DNA from: Epithemia pelagica | Taxonomy: Eukaryota; Bacillariophyta; Bacillariophyceae; Surirellales; Surirellaceae | Length of the DNA stretch: 64,000 nucleotides | Direction of reading: 5' to 3' | NCBI GenBank assembly: GCA_946965045.2 | Contig: OX337238.1 | Coordinates: 248,001-312,000 of the forward strand | Part shown: positions 11,464-22,353 of the stretch, piece after piece | Layout: the number at the start of each line of letters is the position of its first letter | How positions within the stretch are numbered: the first letter of the stretch is position 1 | Translations under genes and position numbers: made by a program | The notes under the pieces: model-generated | Database searches by the model: none | Seen by the model: only the letters and a program-made list of their open reading frames with translations | Told to the model about the DNA's origin: nothing

Positions 11464-12378
11464 TCAAAAACATGGTTCAAACTCGGTATCGTCCTTGTCA
11501 TTCTTGTTGGCACCTCGTACGGGCACACCCCCGGGGCCCGTCACGCAAATGGCCTTGGTGCGATGTGGTTTGGTGGTGGTTTCTTCATTTTCCGGATGTT
11601 GCTGCTGCTGCTGCTGCTGCAAGACTTGATATTCCACCCGTTCTCCATCGGCCAAGGATCGAAAGCCATGAGCTTGTTGAATGTCGGATTGATGCACAAA
11701 GACATCGGGTTGTCCATCTTGATCGGGCAAAATAAAGCCATATCCTTTCAAGATATTGAACCACTTGACCGTTCCGGTATAAATCACCGTGTCGTCGTCG
11801 TCGTTCTTGTGTTTGGTTGGGGGGTCGGTTCGATGGTCGTCGTCGTCCTGGTCCTCCGTGTGTGCTGCCTCGAGGATGGTATTCCTGGTGCGACTCCTGT
11901 GAATCACCCAGATGGTTCCTACGAATGGATCGTAACGCTGACACGAATGGAATGCCGAAAGCCCACGGTTCGTCGTCGTAGGGCACAGTGGGTGTCGGCA
12001 TGCTCTCATTCTCTGCCAAACACGAGGAGGAGAAGGATTGTGATTCGGACACCAGGTCGTCGTCCACCCGTACACCAAATAATAAGGCATCCTCCATCCA
12101 TGTATCATCATCAGGATGAAAAGGAACGTCTGTACCATGGCTGCTCCTTGCATTCTCTGTCGCTGTGTGTGGGGCACCATCCGATCCGCCGTTGGATCTT
12201 TCATCTCTCTCATTGTGGCAACTGTGATGGCACCCAAAAGATCTTTCCGGGTTCTCCAGGACTCAATGTCATCACCAGTCACGATCCGGTCGCGCAAAAT
12301 CCACAAGAGATGGCCCACACCGGAATGCTGCAACAACACAATGAGTTGTAGATACTGGGATGCCTCACAGGCACCCAC
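11464..12378 (-). CDS. cold-shock-domain protein
   Basis: The C-terminal third is a clear cold-shock domain, a single-strand RNA/DNA-binding OB fold: [17 protein letters not shown] contains the RNP1-like strand, DVFVHQSDI the RNP2-like strand, then a poly-Gln linker. The domain is preceded by an acidic Asp-rich stretch. The 5' part is uncertain. One frame stays open for 304 codons from the ATG at 12378, but between about 12270 and 11945 a second frame ([15 protein letters not shown]...) looks more protein-like, and an undetected intron or an indel may join the two. Single-domain proteins of this kind usually act as RNA chaperones. The domain is certain; the N-terminus is not. Confidence 0.7.
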   Translation of the reverse strand: MGACEASQYLQLIVLLQHSGVGHLLWILRDRIVTGDDIESWRTRKDLLGAITVATMREMKDPTADRMVPHTQRQRMQGAAMVQTFLFILMMIHGWRMPYYLVYGWTTTWCPNHNPSPPRVWQRMRACRHPLCPTTTNRGLSAFHSCQRYDPFVGTIWVIHRSRTRNTILEAAHTEDQDDDDHRTDPPTKHKNDDDDTVIYTGTVKWFNILKGYGFILPDQDGQPDVFVHQSDIQQAHGFRSLADGERVEYQVLQQQQQQQHPENEETTTKPHRTKAICVTGPGGVPVRGANKNDKDDTEFEPCF

Positions 12379-12474
12379 GTTCTCATCGGAATTGCATCCT
12401 TCTAGTGGTTCTAGACTAGCAAACGTTTTGTGGAGCGGTTACTAATATATAGATAGATAGCACTATTCTTCTTG

Positions 12475-15400
12475 TTATTCAAACAGATAGGTTGCATTCT
12501 CTCGTCCCCAGACGGGTACACCACCTCGCGGAACGTCTCCTTGTGCCAGCATGACCAAGGCATTGGCCACATCTTGAGCACCATTCACATAAAAGCTGGC
12601 ATGGCTTTGCTTTTTCCCCACCGCCACGGCATAACAATACACCTGGTCGGGAATCGTCGTCGTCGATGGCGTTGTCGTCGTGACATCCATTTGGTCGTCC
12701 TTGTCGTTGTCGTCGTCGTTGTCATCATCATCATTGGGGGCAGCACCGTCATCGGCCATGACGGGAGGACCGGGAAGGCGATTGACTTCATCGCCCATTT
12801 CGGCCAAGAAGGAAAAGACGGAGGCAAACATTTTTTCATCCGAAACATCATCGCCCAAACACAGACAAAAGTCTACACCATCACCATGTTTCTTCGACGT
12901 GTCCCGCAACACCTTGGTGACAATCAATCCCTTGTTGAGTTGTCGCGGTACCACTTCGACAATCCCCTTGAGCGTCACAAAGCGAACATCAAAGGTTTTG
13001 AGTTCATTTTCCAGCTCCAAGACCAAATGGGAGGCTTGCAAGGAGCCCCATTCGGGATCACAGGAATAATAGGACCAACCGATACTAAAGGAGGTCAATT
13101 TGACAAAGGAACCATTGGACCGTGCCGTATATTTGGACAAGACGGGCAGGGCCACGCGCTTGACAGCGTCCCAATCCACGCCCAAGTCAAAGGTGAACCA
13201 CCGACGGCGGCGACTGTTCCCCGCGGCTGCTTCCTGGGGAGGAGAATACCGGGCCCCGTTGCTCACAGCCAAGCCCAAATTGGGAATATCCCCCAAGGCA
13301 TTCAACACATTCTCGGCCGAATCGCCCGATACCACATAGACCGTGTTGCGGGGGTCACAGGACAAGGAGGACAAGGCTTCAATAACCGCTTGGGGAGGTT
13401 TGTTTCCACTCGTACCAAGAATTTCTCGTTTCAGGTATTTGCCCGGTGGCTCTTTCATGACAATCGTCCCATTAAAATCGGTAATAATGACACGTCTCTT
13501 GCTGGAATCGTAGGCACGCTTCAAGGCTCGAATGTTGAGATTGCAAAAGGCCAAGCTGCTTTCTCGGGCCAGAAACCCCGCGACACTGTCAATCAGTTCT
13601 TTGCGAATGGGCGTCAGGCCTTCCGGTGTGGGTGTCTGAGAATTGGATTCGCTGGCATTGGAATTGTTATTGTTTTGATGCATGGTGGCATCTCTCAAGT
13701 CTCGGAGCACATTCTTGACCCACTTGTCGGACGGACTGTTGGAGACAAAGTCAATGTCCCGGTACCGACGGCCCTCTCGTTCTTGCCGGTCCATACTGAG
13801 CGCCTTGTCAATGGTGGTGATCATCATTTTAATGTCGTACGGGTTGACCCGCAGGGCACCATTGAGAATGGAACAAATGGCCGAAAACTCGGAGGCAATC
13901 ACCACACCGGGCGGATTCGGTTCCTTGTGGGAGTAAATGTATTCCATCGGCCAGTGGTTCAATCCTTCCCGAATGGGCGTGCTCATTAAAATATCCGTCG
14001 CCCTCCACAAGGCCAATCGTTGGTCCATGGCCATACTGGACCCCGTCAGTTCCTGATAATCAATCACTTCGGGACCAAATTTCTCCTGGATCCGTTGCAC
14101 CAGGAACCGCACTTCTCGCGTGGTCACTTCTTCATCCTTGACGCGGGATCCGGGAAGCAAGAGCCGCTGCACCATGACCACTTTGGATTTCCAGAGGGGA
14201 TAATCTTGCAGCATGCGTTCGTAGGCCAAGAGTTTGAGGGAGGTTCCCGACAAGCGCTGTCCCATGTCGAGGGCACCAATAATGGTCCGACCCTGATGCT
14301 TGTGGCGCAACTCCTCGGCCCCCGTCTGAACCGACGGCAGCATGAGAGCCGCATCGACCATGCGCGGCTCAATGGAGACATTGGACATGGACACCAACAC
14401 GGTCTGTCCCTGAAAACTCACACCAATCAAACCACCCACGAGGCTTTCGTAATTCAATCCCAAGATTCGTTTGGCCGCATTGAGGAAATGACGCGCATGA
14501 TCAAAGGCATGAAAGCCCACGACATCGGCGTGCAACATTCCCTGGAGAATGGATTCCCCACATTCCAATTCGCGAAAGATTTGCGAGGTGGGAAAGGGAA
14601 TGTGCAAGAAAAAGACTTTGCGAGTCATGCGACGACCAAAGGTTTCCAATTCAAACTTGGTCAATTGTTCCGGCAAGAGAGCTAAATGATAGTCATGAAT
14701 CCACAAAATGTCGTCTTGATCGGAAAGTTCCGACATGACGCGACAAAATTCTTGATTCACGCCCGAAAAGGCATTCCACCAATCATCCAATCGCGATTGA
14801 TCCCAATCACAGGCCCCATCTTGATCGGGAAGCCATCCGCAGGTACTCAAGTCGAGCAAATCGATATTGTGAAAGGCGGGCCACAAGACTTGTTTGCAAA
14901 AGCCGTAATAATGCGCCTGACGCGTCTTGGGGTCCAAGAAAATGGGAATACACTTCATTTCGCCGAGAATGGCCCGGACTTGTTCCATATCTTCGGGTCG
15001 TTCCAAGGGAGGATTGGTCGTGACGGTTCCGACCCAATAGGCTTGATAGAGGGACAAAATCTGCGAGCCTTCGGTCTTGGCCAAGATGGATTCACTCCAC
15101 GAGGCTCGCCACTGCTTGGTGTGGGGATTTTGCACCACCACAACCGGCAAATGAAAGCAAACAAAGAAAATGCGTTGTCCGCGAAAGACGGGCGGCGTGG
15201 CAATGGCCTTGGCTTGATGATGATGATGTGGTTGGGACGTGGAATGGGTCGTCGTTCCTGTATTAATCATGGCTCCAATGCCCACGCCCGGTTCGCCGTC
15301 GGCGGGCGCCTCGGCACCATCCCAGGCCATGGCATCGGCCGACACTTGAGGTTTCAACTGCTTGCGGCGATTTTCTTGATGAATCTGTGTATCGCAGAAC

Positions 15401-16432
15401 ATGATAGAAACCACAAAAATAATAAGAACAACAACAACACAAAAAGGGGGGAAACAATGAGACATTTTGGAATACAGGCATGACAGCTCGTGGCAATGAG
15501 TGCTTCTCCCTCGAGAGAATGGAACGTACCGCTTCCCGAATGAGATAGGGTTGAAAGCTGGCATCGTCGGGATTGGAATAGCTATCGAGGGCGGCCGAGT
15601 CGGAGGACGAAATGGTGGTCGTCAAGGACGACGACGACGAAACACTCATGTCAATGGTCCGATAGGGCAAGTTTCGATAATCGGCCTTGGTCGTTTGCGG
15701 CACGGTGACACTGGCCAAGCTCGCAACGGAATTTTCGTGTTTGCTCAACGCATTCACACTGCCCCGATTCAGCACAAAGGGATCTTCCCATTGCAAGACG
15801 GCCGTGGTACCCAAGCGTTCATCACTGGTGGACACCACCACTTGAGCGTCCGTGTCGTCCGTGGCAGTCGTCGGTTCATTATTGGTATCGTTGTTGTTCG
15901 CGTCATTGTCGAGTCCCCATTGTCCCCCGGGCGACACGACCAAATATCGATAGTAATGATGATGGACCGATTTGCGTCGATTGGGAATCACCACCACGAC
16001 CGGTTTGCGCGTCCGCCAAATGGGATAGTCCTCGGGCGTGGTAACCATTTCGACACTGGACGCATACAGCGATTGCGAATGATGATGATGGAGAGAATTC
16101 GTGTCATGTTCCAAAATGTCATCCCACGTGGTGGGAAAGGCCGAAGCTTCGGTGCGTTCGACCGAAAAGGAGGCATCGGCAGGATCGGTCGAGGGAGTGC
16201 CGGGTGCCCACAAGGAACTGCCCGTGACTCGCAAAAAACTACCAATGGGCAATTCGGCACGACAGCGAAAATGAAGTCGCACGGTACGACCAATCAACTC
16301 GCTGCCACCGGCGGCGTGTGGTGCTGCCGCCGAATGGACTGGATCCTCCTCCGTGTCGTCCTCCTGGAGCAATTCCACAGTGCCGCCGCCACCCGAGGCA
16401 TCCGTCATTAACACATCCGGAGAATTGCTCAT
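12475..16432 (-). CDS. CBM20-trehalose-6-phosphate synthase/phosphatase-like protein
   Basis: Two exons (16432-15530, 15384-12475; 145-nt intron, phase 0) give about 1270 residues. Order: Ser/Asp-rich N-terminus; a CBM20-like starch/glucan-binding domain at about 45-180 (VRLHFRCRAELPIGSFLRV, YPIWRTRK); a GT20 glycosyltransferase domain (HDYHLALLPEQL, TPIREGLNHWPMEY); and a C-terminal HAD phosphatase domain (SGDSAENV, CLGDDVSDEKMF). Key residues are altered. The GT20 loop normally R-L-D-x-x-K-G reads A-L-D-M-G-Q-R-L-S-G, losing the Arg/Lys that contact the donor phosphates. The HAD nucleophile motif normally D-x-D reads D-F-N-G-T (Asn codon at 13471-13473), losing the second Asp. Plant class II TPS proteins lose GT activity in a comparable way, so a regulatory or trehalose-6-phosphate-sensing role is possible. 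The family is certain; inactivity is inference. Confidence 0.88.
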
Positions 16433-16612
16433 GGTAATAATTGTAATCTTCTCTTCTTCGATTCAAAGGACACACACGTGGTATGAAACAGGGATGTGTT
16501 GTGCGGATGGTGAACAATGGTGAAGAAGCATCAATGTGTGCGCATCTTTTTTTGGCTTCGTTATGTTGGTGTGTGTCAAACCGCTGACATCTGAGGAGGG
16601 CTATATTGGAGG

Positions 16613-16632
16613 TGACGTCTAAAACATGACGC
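16613..16632. promoter_or_regulatory. TGACGT/TGACGC box pair upstream of the trehalose gene
   Basis: TGACGT at 16613-16618 and TGACGC at 16627-16632 lie about 180-200 bp upstream of the TPS/TPP-like start. Both match core variants of the diatom CO2/cAMP-responsive element. A role in transcription is inferred from sequence alone. Confidence 0.3.
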
Positions 16633-17101
16633 GAACCATCTACGAGCTGGAGATACTTGCTACTCCTAGCTACTCCTAGCTAGAAAAGGGCCTTTTTCTT
16701 GACAAAAATTTTTGTTTCCAACCACACACCAAAGCAGCAACCACAGCAGAAGACCATGACACTGCAAGAACACAAGCACGGCCATCGGGCCTTGTGTGGG
16801 GTCCGTTTTTTGGAGGAGACAACCGAATGAACGGAAAACGACTGGTCTCTCCACTTTTGTGGGAAGCGTTGGGATCATTTGCTTGGGTCGTTTTCTGGAT
16901 CCGTTCGATACAAACAACGACCCGCACAACCACAACAACAAAAAGGGGCCAACGGTTAAGGTTTGGAATGGTACCAATTCCGTTCTTGTATGAAACGTGG
17001 TCGAGCGAAACAAGAAACGCAGCAGTGCCGAGAAGGACCTTCCCGGAACAAACGAGTCGTCGTAAACATGTATATATTATATGCTGCAGCTGTGATTGTG
17101 T

Positions 17102-17494
17102 TCATGTGTTGGTGGGAGCATTGGATTCGATCGATCCCTTGCCCTGTTCCAAAGATTGCGTACACTGTGGCATTTGCATGGAGTGTTGTACAATTCTCCC
17201 ATGGACCCGACCACTGCTGAAATGTAAGGCGGGCGGTGGATTCTTTGGCACGATGAAACACGGACCGCCTTCTTGGACGAGCACACACGTCGTAATCCTC
17301 ACACTACATTCATATCGTTCCCCGTCCAGCAGCACCAAACGGATTCCAAAGGTATCATTCTGGGAGAGCGGTGCACGATTCTGAAACACAGACCGCCTTT
17401 GAGGAGCACAGCAAGCAGTCACAGCAGCAAAAGCGACCAGAACGACGATTGCTCCGCCGTGGTCCTTCTTGAAGAGAGGGCGACGCCGCCTCAT
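17102..17494 (-). CDS. small secreted or membrane protein, hypothetical
   Basis: A 130-codon frame starts with an Arg-rich segment, then a hydrophobic stretch (GGAIVVLVAFAAVTACC) that could be a signal anchor, then a segment with several Cys. No family is recognised. It sits alone in the 1.3 kb between the trehalose gene and the LRR gene and may be a chance frame. The rest of 16433-17760 shows nothing except the promoter boxes and a CAA microsatellite. Confidence 0.25.
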   Translation of the reverse strand: MRRRRPLFKKDHGGAIVVLVAFAAVTACCAPQRRSVFQNRAPLSQNDTFGIRLVLLDGERYECSVRITTCVLVQEGGPCFIVPKNPPPALHFSSGRVHGRIVQHSMQMPQCTQSLEQGKGSIESNAPTNT

Positions 17495-17580
17495 GTTGTT
17501 TACCTCTGAACCCTAGTGATAGGACTCGCTACGGGCAAAACGTCACGGCCTAGTTCATCATGACAAAAAAACTACGACAG

Positions 17581-17610
17581 CAACAACAACAACAACAACA
17601 ACAACAACAA
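17581..17610. repeat. (CAA)n microsatellite
   Basis: Ten uninterrupted CAA units in the 3' flank of the minus-strand LRR gene. The matching flank of the second LRR copy has GTT/GTC units at 27303-27322, in keeping with the inverted duplication. Confidence 0.9.
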
Positions 17611-17760
17611 AACGCCCAGTGGATCTGACCCCCTTGGATCGGTTTGGCAGGTTTCATCTCCTACCCAACAATGTTTCACAATGAACTACCAAAGAGGAAG
17701 TGCCGATTCTTAGTCTTATAGAGAGTACTATTGCCAAAAGAGAAAGTTGGTCCATTTCAC

Positions 17761-19077
17761 TTACTTACTGCAATACGAACAACAAGTTTTTCGGTCACAC
17801 ACCAGCGGTGCCTCCTCACCACCACGACAGGGAGCCGTGAGCCTCTGGAGGGCTTGGTTCCGCAACGCGCACACTTGTGCTGGCATGGTACCCGTCATTC
17901 CAGTATTGTCCATCAACAGTTCCTCCAACGCAGACAAGGATCCGAGCTCCGTTGGAACCGGACCAGAAATCGACGTATGATGAACTTGCAAGAAAGTCAG
18001 TTGGGTGAGGAGACCAAGCTCGGATGGAAGACTTCCAGTCAATTGGCCATTGGAAAAGAGATCCAATTCCTCCAAGTACACCAAGCCCGAGAGCTCGGCT
18101 GGAATGAATCCATTCAACTCGTCATGGTTAAAAATGAGTGACACAATGTTACCAGACTTGTCACATTTCACTCGTGACCAATGACATCGTTTCAAGGGCC
18201 TTTTCGTGAACCAGTCTTCATCCTTGACATGAGCCGCTTCTCGATGGACAATGAGAGAATACACCTGACCAAATTTCGAGTCCCACGTACAAGTCAATGG
18301 CGCGTCAATATCCGTGCCTGGACTAGTCGCAAAGTAGCTCACGGCTCGGAACTGTACATCATCTAGTTCGAGCTCGTTCAATCCAGACAAAAACATGGTA
18401 CATTGTTTGATGGAATCCATACGATCCGAGGGAGGAATGGGACGTGGAGAAGGGGTGGGTTGAGGAGAGGGAGGCTTGGGAATTGGTGGATTGGAAGGAG
18501 GAGAGGGAGTGGGAGTTGGGTCATTGGCGGGAGGAAAGGGACTGGGCTGCGCCTGAAAGTCTTTACTCGCCAGAGAAATCATGAGAAATCCAAAAGGAAT
18601 AACAACGCATAATAGGATACAAAGTGTGTAAACCTTGATCTTAACCTCGAGTATGGAGCTCCACGCTTGTTGAAAATTTTGGATTGAGAGTAGAAAGCGT
18701 CGCGATTCTTCGGTGTTTCCGTTCTGCGGTACAATGGCATCATCAGTCCTCTCGCCATGGTCATGATATTCATGTCCAATGATCGCTTCCTCATCATCCT
18801 CATCGACGGTGGAATGGATTCGTGCATTTCGGTACTGGTTGTCATCCTCCTGTGAAATGCAAAGATAGTCATCATGGTTCGACTCCAATGGAGTGTGGTT
18901 TGGACGGTGGGGTCTCGCTGGACTCCATCTACCAGCACCCAATCTGTAGGGATCTCCAATGGTCGAGTCCGAAAGGAGTGGCACCAAGGCCGAGGAATCA
19001 CAATCGTGCGAGATGCCCCGGATTACAATCTGTCGCCGGTGTTCGCCGCAAGTCTCATTGTTCTGCTGATGGTCCAT
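17761..19077 (-). CDS. extracellular LRR protein, type II membrane topology (copy A)
   Basis: 438 residues. A hydrophilic acidic cytoplasmic N-terminus of about 130 residues, one membrane helix (TLCILLCVVIPFGFLMISLA), a Pro-rich stalk (PPSNPPIPKPPS), a capping region with conserved Cys and Trp, then four to five leucine-rich repeats (ELSGLVYLEELDLFSNGQL, LPSELGLLTQL, VPTELGSLSALEEL) and a Cys-rich end (CDRKTCCSYCSK). Such LRR proteins are abundant in diatoms and are presumed cell-surface receptors or adhesion proteins. The ATG five codons downstream of an in-frame upstream ATG is chosen because it aligns with the start of the inverted copy at 25898. No kinase domain is present. Confidence 0.85.
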   Translation of the reverse strand: MDHQQNNETCGEHRRQIVIRGISHDCDSSALVPLLSDSTIGDPYRLGAGRWSPARPHRPNHTPLESNHDDYLCISQEDDNQYRNARIHSTVDEDDEEAIIGHEYHDHGERTDDAIVPQNGNTEESRRFLLSIQNFQQAWSSILEVKIKVYTLCILLCVVIPFGFLMISLASKDFQAQPSPFPPANDPTPTPSPPSNPPIPKPPSPQPTPSPRPIPPSDRMDSIKQCTMFLSGLNELELDDVQFRAVSYFATSPGTDIDAPLTCTWDSKFGQVYSLIVHREAAHVKDEDWFTKRPLKRCHWSRVKCDKSGNIVSLIFNHDELNGFIPAELSGLVYLEELDLFSNGQLTGSLPSELGLLTQLTFLQVHHTSISGPVPTELGSLSALEELLMDNTGMTGTMPAQVCALRNQALQRLTAPCRGGEEAPLVCDRKTCCSYCSK

Positions 19078-20142
19078 GATCCTTCGTACCATGCTACTAT
19101 GAAATCATGGAACTGAACGAGGTGTGGGCGTGATGCGGAGGTTTTCCGGTGAAACACATGGTGTCAAGAAAAAGATACGCATATCCGAAGTCCTTTTTTT
19201 CTAGTATAGCTATATCTCGCTTCTCGAAGGCTTCCGTCAAGGTCCTGAGTGGCAGACGTTGGTGACGATAAGAGAGAGGAATTGGGTTATACGGGTCCAC
19301 AGGATAGAACATGATCACATGGATATAGTCATCATTGTTTCAACCGAATAGGATGCAAATAAGGACACAGTACAATACAATGTAGCATTCCTATTCTAGA
19401 ACTATAATACGACTCTGCCGCACTCAACGTGTGTGCTTCGTCGTGTCCTCTGGTCTTTGGGGAAAACTACTATCTGTGACAACCATGACTTGCTCTGGAT
19501 CATTCGTTGTTTCTTCTCCAAACACGCTATCTAGACTGTAAGGAACGCCTTTCCCAGGTCGAACCATGACACTCTCATTTCCATTTCACTCGATCCGAGT
19601 TTCATTGGTCTCTCCACCCGTTTCCTTATTTCATTCACGGTACCGTCCTTGGATCGAACCGAAACAGACCAAGGCATCCTCCACGTGTTCTTCCATTGAA
19701 AACGGAGAGGTCTCATGGTATCCTTGAAACGAACAAACCCGACGGATCTTCCACGTTCTTCTTCTTCCAGTGTGCTGCCAAACGGAATGACGGTCTCGTC
19801 TTGGTCAATTGTCGTTCTCCCTCAAACTGCGGGCCCAAAAGCGTCTGCCTCGCATCCTAGTACTACCTCCATCTCGGTACACCACCTAGCATGATTCGAG
19901 AAACCCCAAAGCATCGAACCCTAGGAACTACAAACGTCTTGTTTCTTCTGGCCGACTCGTATTGGATCCATCCATCACAATGGGGCTCCTCCTCAAGACA
20001 GAGAGAGAGAGAGATTCCCGTTTTCGTTGGCGCAGTCTCTCTCTCATCTGTCTCTGTCGTTTGTGGTGACACTGACACCGCCCATGAGTGTGTGTGTTGG
20101 TGTTGGTTCGTTGGGGCGGTTCCACAGTTGTCATGATTGGTT
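19078..20142. other. intergenic region, nothing recognised
   Basis: The first 170 bp are the duplicated 5' flank of the LRR gene. The rest, up to the stop of the next minus-strand gene, holds only short frames without domains and a GA run near 20000. Confidence 0.5.
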
Positions 20143-21777
20143 TCAAATATCGGCCGCACTGGTGCTGGTCGTGGTGGGTGGAAAGACCAACTCGGTGGTG
20201 CGAATCGTCGAGGGCGTGTCCCGACCCGTCACACTAGTCGTCACCGTACTGCTGGCACTGTCTTGATACAAGGTGCGCCAATCGCCGCCCGTATGGACAT
20301 GATCCAACAAGTAGGACAAGGCGGATACGACGGCATCGCGTTCCAATTTGGAATTGGTTTGCAAATCCAACGATCCTTGTTGGGTCAAGAGAGAAAAACA
20401 AGCCGACGGGGGTACCAGGGCCGTGGTTTTTTGCAAGGCCGAGGTCTTTTTGCCCACGTCAATGTACAAGACATTTGGCAGTGGAATGGTATGGACGGCG
20501 CCGCGCATCAAGACAATGCTGCTCGACCCCGTTTCCGTGTTGGGCACGTGGCGGGGAAATTCCGTTTGCCATTGCAACGAATGTTGTGCAGTGTCGTCCT
20601 GAATGTGAGTCAACCAAATGCGCTTGGGATCGCATTGGACGCCATGAGCCGTCAATCGAACGCCGCGGTCCCCAAGACGTCGTAAGGATTCGCGCCAGAT
20701 CCGTTCGTCCGGCACGTGCCAAATTTGCGGATGGTCCGGAGCCGGACGACGAGGAGATGCGGGGCTTCCATTCGAATTCGAAGATGACGACGAAGTAATG
20801 TCGTGAACCAGGCGATCCATATCCGTCGTCGTAAAAGGACGATTGGATTGTGGCTTGTGCTTGTGCGGCGAGGGTGTTTGATGGGCGGCAATGGCCGCAT
20901 CCGACGAGGCAATCGACAGGGGGCGCACCCGCGAGGACGTGTTGTCTTCTTCGGTTACGGCTTGCGAAGGCCAGGCCGAACTGGAATCGTCATCGTCGTC
21001 GTCATTGTCTCCTGGATCGCTCCGACTGCGAATAATATTGCTATTGGCCCGCGTATAAAAGGGCGTTGGTTTTTCTGGATCGTGCTCTTCTTGTTGTTGT
21101 TGCTTGCGTCGGGCTTCGACTTCTTCCAAGACACTGTCGTGCACGGACGACGAGGATGTGGGTTTGGAAAAGGACGTGGGTCGTTCCAGAGCGTGCGATG
21201 GCACATCGCGATAATCATTGTAAAAATCGTCAGCAAAATGGCGACTATGCGGTTTGCTGTTGCGAGGAAAGCGGCGGACATAACGGCGTCGTTCACTCCG
21301 ACAATAGGCCTTGCGCATTCCCTTGGGCAACAACAAGAACGCGACGTAGACCATCAGTCCCAATCCCAAACAGCCGACGTATTGCCACAAATCAATCCGG
21401 ACCAATTCCATCGCGCGGCCACTCAAACGAGCAGTGTCCATCGATCGACTGGTGGAAGACTCGGTTGTCGCGGAGGAAGTATAGGACGGAGTACTCTCTT
21501 CTTCTTGTTCGGCATATTGTGTGGGTTGGGCCGTGCGAAGTTGCTGTTGCAACAATTCGGTAGGATCGGGCGGAGGAAGAGGAGGATCGTCGGGAGGAGT
21601 GAGAGTCTTTCCCAGCAGGGGCAAGAGAACGGCAATGTCTTCTTCTTGACGGACAGCTCCGTCCATCGTCTCCTTGTGGTTGTTGTTGTTGTTTGGATTG
21701 TAGGTATTGTGCCGGTTGGTACGACGCACATGGCGATGCGTGGACGCCAAAGCGGCGGACGACCGTTCTGCCACCAT
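20143..21777 (-). CDS. single-pass membrane protein with possible PH-like C-terminus, unknown function
   Basis: 544 residues. A disordered N-terminus with poly-Asn and poly-Pro segments, one strong membrane helix (LWQYVGCLGLGLMVYVAFLLL, about residues 128-148) followed by an Arg-rich stop-transfer segment, then a long Asp/Ser-rich linker. The C-terminal 150 residues alternate strands and end in a helix (RDAVVSALSYLLDHV) after CFSLLTQQGSLDLQT, which resembles a pleckstrin-homology-like fold. I do not recognise the family. The start has a GCCACC-like context (ccaccATGg on the plus strand is its complement). Confidence 0.65.
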   Translation of the reverse strand: MVAERSSAALASTHRHVRRTNRHNTYNPNNNNNHKETMDGAVRQEEDIAVLLPLLGKTLTPPDDPPLPPPDPTELLQQQLRTAQPTQYAEQEEESTPSYTSSATTESSTSRSMDTARLSGRAMELVRIDLWQYVGCLGLGLMVYVAFLLLPKGMRKAYCRSERRRYVRRFPRNSKPHSRHFADDFYNDYRDVPSHALERPTSFSKPTSSSSVHDSVLEEVEARRKQQQQEEHDPEKPTPFYTRANSNIIRSRSDPGDNDDDDDDSSSAWPSQAVTEEDNTSSRVRPLSIASSDAAIAAHQTPSPHKHKPQSNRPFTTTDMDRLVHDITSSSSSNSNGSPASPRRPAPDHPQIWHVPDERIWRESLRRLGDRGVRLTAHGVQCDPKRIWLTHIQDDTAQHSLQWQTEFPRHVPNTETGSSSIVLMRGAVHTIPLPNVLYIDVGKKTSALQKTTALVPPSACFSLLTQQGSLDLQTNSKLERDAVVSALSYLLDHVHTGGDWRTLYQDSASSTVTTSVTGRDTPSTIRTTELVFPPTTTSTSAADI

Positions 21778-22353
21778 GGTGAACGCACCAAAGTCGTTGT
21801 TGATTCACAGCACGCTGCGGATGATGCACAAGACCGGGGAGCTTTGCGTGACTCACGAAATGGGACGATGCACAGCTACTTGCAAAGGCTTATACACTTT
21901 TTTCTAATTTTTGGGGGTGGATGGAACAACGGATGCGCCATTGTCCGTTGCGGGTCGCAATGCTCCCTCCCAGTTTCCTATCGGGAAAGAGGAAATCGCG
22001 AAAAAATATGTCGGCGAGCTCGGTTCGATCGCCAGCCCGGTCCCGAAAATATTAGTCGCACAAAAATGGAGTCGCACATAATAACGGGTCGCGGTCAAGA
22101 AGTCACTTTTGGGTCACACCATTTCGTTTTGGAGGGAAATCCATCCCCCCACCACACGCGCGAGCTTCAACCACCGAGAGCAGCCGCATGACGGTGCCTG
22201 GATCTTTGTTCTCTGCGGCAACTCTCCCTCCGAAGCCTTTCAAACTCATCGGTTTCGAAATGCTTGCATACCACCACCACTCATCCTTCTTGTAACACAG
22301 TTTATTCTATTGTATTGGATCATATTGTATTGGAACCAGTGCATCGAATAATA
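21778..22353. promoter_or_regulatory. divergent intergenic region
   Basis: This separates the starts of the divergent genes at 21777 (minus) and 22354 (plus), so it should contain both promoters. I see no clear TATA box and no gene; the right 90 bp are AT-rich. Confidence 0.45.

Larger units (their letters stand above)
17520..19250 (-). repeat. left arm of inverted duplication (LRR gene)
   Basis: This segment, read on the minus strand, matches 25780-27390 on the plus strand through the gene, its 5' flank (a GTGTCAAGAAAAAGATACG-like stretch) and its 3' flank (a TGTTTCACAATG-like stretch and the sequence around the microsatellite). Arm limits are by eye. Confidence 0.75.

Noticed and set aside
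12472-13989. Long plus-strand frames over the trehalose gene
   Set aside because: The minus strand encodes unmistakable GT20 and HAD blocks across the same bases.
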